A program made the translations under genes and the position numbers. A stretch of DNA of 64,000 nt from Candidatus Hydrogenedentota bacterium. Its GTDB lineage: Bacteria > Hydrogenedentota > Hydrogenedentia > Hydrogenedentales > CAILVY01. Below the pieces are notes generated by a model, which was not told the DNA's origin, searched no databases, and was given only the letters and a program-made list of their open reading frames with translations. How positions within the stretch are numbered: the stretch's first letter is position 1; the number at the start of each line of letters is the position of its first letter. Below are positions 58,892 to 64,000 of this stretch, one piece after another. The DNA lies in NCBI GenBank assembly GCA_029565395.1, contig JAKQOG010000189.1, positions 36,855-100,854 on the forward strand, in the 5' to 3' direction.

Positions 58892-59875
58892 TCACATCCA
58901 TTTTTCCGCATGCAATTGACGCGTGAAGTAACTCAGGATAATCTCGGCGCCGGCCCGGGTAATAGCGGTCAAGGATTCTAGTGCCACCGCCCGCAAGTCT
59001 GCAGCGCCTGCGCGGGCGGCAAAGGCCAACGCCGCATATTCGCCGCTCACCTGGTACGCCGCCAGCGGCAACACCATCTGTTTTTTCAGTTCAGCAATCA
59101 CATCCAGATACGGCATCGCAGGCTTGACCATAAGGATATCCGCGCCTTCAGCAGCATCCTGATACGCCTCCAAAACCGCTTCCCGCGCATTGCGAATATC
59201 CATCTGATGACTCTTTCGATCACCCGAAGCCGGGGCGGAATGCGCCGCTTCACGGAATGGACCATAGAACGCGGAAGCATATTTCACGGAGTAACTCATA
59301 ATCGGCGTATTCTTTTTTCCCGCCGCGTCGAGCGCGTTACGGATTGCCAACACCCGGCCATCCATCATATCCGAAGGCGCAATTATATCCGCGCCCGCCT
59401 CCGCATAACTCACCGCTGCCCGCGCCAATACCGCGTTGGTTTCATCATTCAAAATTTCACCGCCCGATGAAAGCAAGCCGCAATGCCCATGGGAAGTATA
59501 CGCGCACAGGCACAGGTCCGGAATAAGGACAACCTCATCCCCAAACTGCTTTTTCAGTGTGCTAAGCGCCCTGAAAATCAGCGATTTTTTCCCGCTCACG
59601 CCGGAGGCCCGTTCATCCTTGGCTTCCGGAAGCCCGAACAGAATGTGGTTCTTTATGCCACTCTTGAGGTCTTTTTCCACTTGTTTAACCAATTCATCCA
59701 CGGAATACCGGTAAATGCCGGGCAGCGTGGAAATCTCCTGCACCTGTTTCGAGCCTTCTACCGCAAAATACGGTTGAATCAGTTTTTCCTTTTTAATGGC
59801 TGTTTCGGCGGCCAGACTGCGCAACGCTGGCGTCATTCGCAACCGGCGCGGACGGACTATCGGAAAACCGCTCAT
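58892..59875 (-). CDS. hemB: Delta-aminolevulinic acid dehydratase (porphobilinogen synthase)
   Basis: RPRRLRMTPALRSL; LCLCAYTSHGHCGLL zinc-Cys motif; MVKPAMPYLDVI. Confidence 0.96.
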   Translation of the reverse strand: MSGFPIVRPRRLRMTPALRSLAAETAIKKEKLIQPYFAVEGSKQVQEISTLPGIYRYSVDELVKQVEKDLKSGIKNHILFGLPEAKDERASGVSGKKSLIFRALSTLKKQFGDEVVLIPDLCLCAYTSHGHCGLLSSGGEILNDETNAVLARAAVSYAEAGADIIAPSDMMDGRVLAIRNALDAAGKKNTPIMSYSVKYASAFYGPFREAAHSAPASGDRKSHQMDIRNAREAVLEAYQDAAEGADILMVKPAMPYLDVIAELKKQMVLPLAAYQVSGEYAALAFAARAGAADLRAVALESLTAITRAGAEIILSYFTRQLHAEKWM

Positions 59876-60630
59876 GCTATGTCTCCTTTGTTTAAAGGAT
59901 CATTATCCAAAAATGCGCATACCGCATCCACCAGACCATTCCGGGAAAATTCCCCGGCGGTCTGAACATTCTTGTAGCCACATTCCGTAACGGCGGCGGC
60001 CGTCGCCGGGCCTATCGCAAGAACCGTGGCTTTTTCAGGAATGGAATAGCGCATGAAAAAATGTCTGACGCCGGATGGACTTAAAAATGCAAAGAGATCT
60101 GATTGGTCAAAATCCATATCGGGCATCGCATCAGGAGAAACCGGTTCAGTACGGTATAAAATAATCTGCGAAACAACGATCCCTGATTGTTCGAGTATCT
60201 CAATAAGATGGCTCCCCATTTTTTCCGGGCGTGGGACCAACACGGAAAGGGGAACTATTCCATGAGTTTCGGCAAATTCCTGGGCAAAAGCATCGCCACG
60301 GTGATCGGCGGCGATAAAATCTACGTTGTAGCCAAGCTTTCCCACGCACGCCGCCGTATCCGGACCGATGCAGGCTATTTTAGGTAAAAACCCGTCCATG
60401 GGGAACTTCATCAAATCAAAAAAGATAGCAGCGGCATTGGCACTGGTCAGCACCACCCATTCAAATTCCTGCATTTTCGCCGAAACGGCATTGAGTACGT
60501 GACTATCCACACAGCGAACAATCCTGCTGACGGGAATGACATGGAGTTCCACGGGAAGCTCTTTCAGCGCAGCGCCTGTTTCCGCCACACCATTCTCAAT
60601 GACCGCTAAAAACAATCGCCTGCGCTTCAT
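59872..60630 (-). CDS. hemD: Uroporphyrinogen-III synthase
   Basis: WVVLTSANAAAIFF; CIGPDTAACVGKLGYNVDF; FLSPSGVRHFF; start MKRRRLFLAV inside the longer ORF. Confidence 0.85.
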   Translation of the reverse strand: MKRRRLFLAVIENGVAETGAALKELPVELHVIPVSRIVRCVDSHVLNAVSAKMQEFEWVVLTSANAAAIFFDLMKFPMDGFLPKIACIGPDTAACVGKLGYNVDFIAADHRGDAFAQEFAETHGIVPLSVLVPRPEKMGSHLIEILEQSGIVVSQIILYRTEPVSPDAMPDMDFDQSDLFAFLSPSGVRHFFMRYSIPEKATVLAIGPATAAAVTECGYKNVQTAGEFSRNGLVDAVCAFLDNDPLNKGDIA

Positions 60631-60637
60631 GGATGTT

Positions 60638-61564
60638 TCAACCTCCCAAGTTGATTCCCAGCGCTTCCACGGTATGCCGTGCCGTTTCGAGCGGTGTATC
60701 GCCGGAAGCCCTCCCCCGCATAAATTTTGGCGCATCCTGCAATTGCCAATCGTCCGGTCCCAGCAACGCCTGCATGGATAATCCCTTCCCATCACACTCC
60801 GCATAAATGCCCAGCGGCATACCGCAACCGCCCCCCAACAGGCCGAGGGCATTGCGCTCTGCTTCCACCGCTTTAGCGGTATTCTCATCATGCAGTCCAG
60901 CCAATAAGCCAAGAAGCGTGCTGTCTTCCGATCGAACCTGCAAAGCCAAAGCGCCCTGCCCAGGAGCCGGCAGCATGGCATCAAAGCCCAGAATTATCAC
61001 CCGATACCCCTGTGCGGACAATCCCAATCTTCGGAACCCCGCCGCCGCGACCAATATCGCGTCATACTGGCCGTTCACCAGTTTGGTCACGCGTGTGGGG
61101 ACATTGCCGCGCAATTCTTTTATCCGCGCACTCGGATGCAGCGCTTTGATTTGCAGCGCGCGCCGCTTGGAACTGGTGCCAATCACTGGATTCACCGGAA
61201 GAAGATACGGATTTGCTTTATCCACAACGTCCTCTCGCACCAACAATAAATCATTGGCCATTTCCCGGGACGGAATGGCGGCAATCGTTAGTCCGGGGGG
61301 ACTTTCTATTGGCAGGTCTTTCAGACTATGCACCGCCAGATCGATGCGCTGGCCCAGGAGCGCCTCTTCAAGTTCCTTGGTAAAGAAACCCTTGCCATCC
61401 ACCATGTGGAGGGGAACATCCTGGATTCGATCACCTTCCGTTTTAATGATCACGATCTTGGTTGGAATACTGGTCAGCCTGGTAATATCCTCTGCCACCA
61501 TTCCTGTTTGCGTGCGCGCAAGCGCACTCCCCCGTGTTCCTATAACAATCTCATTTTTTTTCAT
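60638..61564 (-). CDS. hemC: Hydroxymethylbilane synthase (porphobilinogen deaminase)
   Basis: IGTRGSALARTQTGMV; AVHSLKDLP; GTSSKRRALQIKALHP; LLGGGCGMPLG cofactor Cys. Confidence 0.96.
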   Translation of the reverse strand: MKKNEIVIGTRGSALARTQTGMVAEDITRLTSIPTKIVIIKTEGDRIQDVPLHMVDGKGFFTKELEEALLGQRIDLAVHSLKDLPIESPPGLTIAAIPSREMANDLLLVREDVVDKANPYLLPVNPVIGTSSKRRALQIKALHPSARIKELRGNVPTRVTKLVNGQYDAILVAAAGFRRLGLSAQGYRVIILGFDAMLPAPGQGALALQVRSEDSTLLGLLAGLHDENTAKAVEAERNALGLLGGGCGMPLGIYAECDGKGLSMQALLGPDDWQLQDAPKFMRGRASGDTPLETARHTVEALGINLGG

Positions 61565-62909
61565 TTGCCCTCTCGTTCACACCCACCCCCTCAAGATAGG
61601 TGCTTACCGCCCGCATGCAACACTGCCGGGCCACCTGCTTGATCCCGGATGCGTGCAGCACCGCCCAATGCTTCGCCATTTCCCGCACCCACTCCTCCAG
61701 CACTTCCTTGTCTTTCACCTCCAGATGCGGCAAGTCCTTTTCCAGCAGTTTATGGAGCAAATCAAGGCTTTCACGTTCATAGCGATCCCGGATCGCGCCA
61801 ATGGCCGGATTCACCGTTCGAACCTTCCAGCGGTCCACAATTCCATCAGCGCCCGAAGTCAATATCTGCTTGGCCTCATGAATGGCGTCCGTGCGGCGCT
61901 TCTGATGAACATGGGATTCTTTCCGCAAAAAGTCCATATTCACTAACGTAATGCCGTGAAGTTCTCCCACAACGGGATCCACATCAGGCGGAATCGCCAA
62001 ATCAATCACGAGCCGCTCTCCATGATGGTGAGCAGGATCAAAAAACTCGGTTCCGAACAAATAATGGGGAGCCGAGGTGGAGGATGCCAGGATGTTGAAG
62101 GATATTTTTTCCGCAAGAAAGGATTCCAGCGAAAGCGAAGAACCGCCGAAACGCTCCACCAGTGCATCGCTCTTTTCCTTGGTCCGGTTTACAAATATCA
62201 GTTTTACGTTCTGCTTTTGCGATATAAATGCGCCTACCTGTTCGATCATCTTGCCCACACCTACCAACACCGCCGTCACGTGCCGGTGCCGGGCGCAATA
62301 GTCAGAAAGCTGATTTTCCGCCAGCGATGCCACGGAGAGTTTCCCCGTACTCAACGAAGTGTGCGTATAAACCCGTTTCGCAACGGTCAGAATCTGTTCA
62401 TATAAGAAATTCAGCTTGGGCCCGGATAGATGGAGAGCCTTCGCTCTAAGGAAGGCCTGCTTGAATTGCCCCAGAATTTGCCGTTCTCCAACGACCATTG
62501 AATCCAGCGAACTCGCCACCAGGAGCAGGTGGTCAAGCGCCTGCCGTCCTTGAAGCATAACCCACTGATCTTCCGGAGGCACTTCCAGATGCGTATTCTT
62601 GGCAATCAGCCAGGAACGCAACACCTTTAATAAGATCGCCGGATCGCGTTGAGCAACAATGAAAAAACTCACCCGGTTGCACGTGGAAACATAAACCAAT
62701 TCTTCGGCGGCAAGGATCTCTTTTAATTCATATAATTGGGATTCCTGCTGTGATTCGGGAATCACCAGCGAGGAGAGCTTATCCATGGAGTCCGCACTTC
62801 TGTGGGTAACCCCAAGGATAACCAGTTCGTCCATGCCACTATGGCGTGCGAGACATTCCGCTACCCGTACAGGTTCCGGATGAACCTCGATATTGGCTAG
62901 ATTTCTCAT
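61551..62909 (-). CDS. hemA: Glutamyl-tRNA reductase (true start could be as late as ~62834)
   Basis: LGVTHRSADS; YVSTCNRVSFFIV catalytic Cys; MVVGERQILGQFKQAF. Confidence 0.93.
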   Translation of the reverse strand: MRNLANIEVHPEPVRVAECLARHSGMDELVILGVTHRSADSMDKLSSLVIPESQQESQLYELKEILAAEELVYVSTCNRVSFFIVAQRDPAILLKVLRSWLIAKNTHLEVPPEDQWVMLQGRQALDHLLLVASSLDSMVVGERQILGQFKQAFLRAKALHLSGPKLNFLYEQILTVAKRVYTHTSLSTGKLSVASLAENQLSDYCARHRHVTAVLVGVGKMIEQVGAFISQKQNVKLIFVNRTKEKSDALVERFGGSSLSLESFLAEKISFNILASSTSAPHYLFGTEFFDPAHHHGERLVIDLAIPPDVDPVVGELHGITLVNMDFLRKESHVHQKRRTDAIHEAKQILTSGADGIVDRWKVRTVNPAIGAIRDRYERESLDLLHKLLEKDLPHLEVKDKEVLEEWVREMAKHWAVLHASGIKQVARQCCMRAVSTYLEGVGVNERANEKK

Positions 62910-63014
62910 CCACACTCCTTATAGACAGTCCTCAAGTGCACGAAATCATTGAAAGGATTTTTCACATTTGAGATGTTGCCCGATCTGCGAATCACCAGGC
63001 AAAAGAATGAACGT

Positions 63015-63323
63015 CTATAGGAACTGAGGGGGGCCTCGCAAGGTCCAAACCCGGAGAAACTCCGGCTTGACATAGAATAAGGCGGCCAATTCTGGAAGGC
63101 AGGCGAATTTTCGCCCTAACAAGTTCAAAAAAACGGGTAATGCCAAGAGTAGAAACGTAAACAGAAGTATCCGGAAAGGACCGTCATTGCTGCCATTTTC
63201 TATCTGATGGCGCCAAATGGCCGGGATGGCGCCGTGCAAAACCGCCACAAGAAAATAAACAATCAGCGCCCAGTGCACGAACCGCACTGCGCTGGTTCTT
63301 TTCCTGTTCGCCCTTATACGCAC
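63015..63323 (-). CDS. Small membrane protein, unknown
   Basis: Two hydrophobic segments (FVHWALIVYFLVAVLHGAI; RILLFTFLLLALPVFLNLL). Confidence 0.5.
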   Translation of the reverse strand: MRIRANRKRTSAVRFVHWALIVYFLVAVLHGAIPAIWRHQIENGSNDGPFRILLFTFLLLALPVFLNLLGRKFACLPELAALFYVKPEFLRVWTLRGPPQFL

Positions 63324-63558
63324 GATTGTTTCCTTTTCCGACTACCTCTTCTCAATCATCTTAACATATTAAATGGACGGTTTAATCCGTACTTCTCACG
63401 GAGTTTTCTCCTCTCTCATCTCGATTTTCTGCGGAATATCGGATTTTTTCAACCGACACCACTTTCATGTACGCACGCCTATAAGGCCAAAAGACTTCTG
63501 GCCAACTTTAAGTCCTTTACCTATAATAGGTTATCTTTGTTTTCACCACACCCACACT

Positions 63559-64000
63559 TTATGGTGCAAACCCTGGACAATACCCATCCTCAGAGCCCTC
63601 TTCGGGGCAATAGTGATAACCATTGGAATTGTAAAACTGAATGATGCGGAGCAGTTCCGTCAGGCCGATCTGCCAATCATTCGGATTATAATCGCTATCA
63701 TGAGGCAGACAGCTTTGGTCTCCAGGCCCAGGCGCATACCCATCCTCACTGCCTGCTTCACAATGGAACCCATTCGAATTATACAACTGGATTACACGCA
63801 GCAATTCTGATAAATCAATTTTATGATCCCGGTCCTGATCGGCCGTCATAAATCCGGATTCACCTTCTTCCTGACCCTCTGAGATGCCTTCCGCTTGGCC
63901 TTCCACCACACCTTCCGCCTGACCCTCTGCTATTCCTTCTTCAAAACCCTCCGCTTGACCCTCATCCGACCCTTCTTCAGCACCTTCTAGCTGACCTTCA
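63559..64000 (-). CDS. C-terminus of EGQ/EGE-repeat protein with two dockerin/EF-hand-like modules (5' end beyond window)
   Basis: EGQ..EG repeats; DQDRDHKIDLSELLRVIQLYNSNGFHC and DYNPNDWQIGLTELLRIIQFYNSNGYHYC; frame stays open to position 64000. Confidence 0.8.
   Translation of the reverse strand, partial: EGQLEGAEEGSDEGQAEGFEEGIAEGQAEGVVEGQAEGISEGQEEGESGFMTADQDRDHKIDLSELLRVIQLYNSNGFHCEAGSEDGYAPGPGDQSCLPHDSDYNPNDWQIGLTELLRIIQFYNSNGYHYCPEEGSEDGYCPGFAP

Noticed and set aside
60631-60984. N-terminal extension of the hemD ORF (MMPCCRLLGRALW...)
   Set aside because: This part is antiphase to hemC coding sequence; hemD most likely starts at 60630 (MKRRRLFLAV).
1-64000. tRNA or rRNA genes
   Set aside because: No cloverleaf-like GGTTCGAATC arms with plausible acceptor stems or conserved rRNA blocks were recognised by eye; tRNAscan-SE/Infernal would be decisive.

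Overview
The window looks like a chromosomal segment of a bacterium. Composition, EGE/EGQ-rich surface proteins and dockerin-like repeats suggest the Hydrogenedentes or a related group, but this is inference only. Main blocks: (1) ~1-15.5 kb: a LacI-regulated sugar-acid/hydroxy-acid catabolic operon with SDRs, an MFS sugar transporter, a KDG-type kinase, a KDPG-type aldolase, a UroD-family methyltransferase-like protein, Ldh2 and CtBP-like dehydrogenases, an FAH-fold hydrolase, an UlaG-like MBL hydrolase, and E1-beta/E1-alpha plus a stand-alone lipoyl protein. (2) ~16-49 kb: an accessory region with many secreted glycoside hydrolases (GH13, GH99-like, GH-A/GH39-like, two GH20, DUF6259-like), a LamG protein with an apparent seven-repeat propeller insertion, a beta-helix/C-type-lectin/EGE-repeat protein with a possible sorting signal, a putative caspase/CHAT-like secreted protein, a membrane-tethered ECF-like sigma factor, an orphan Phd-like antitoxin, and a REP-like palindrome family scattered around an IS200-type HUH transposase. 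(3) ~48-52.6 kb: a glycyl radical enzyme paired with a double-SDR fusion. (4) ~52.7-62.9 kb: a compact minus-strand heme operon hemA-C-D-B-L-E-N-H-Y. (5) At the right edge: the C-terminus of an EGQ-repeat protein ending in a duplicated EF-hand/dockerin-like module. I recognised no tRNA, rRNA or CRISPR array. All calls come from reading the sequence and the supplied ORFs; no database search was run.
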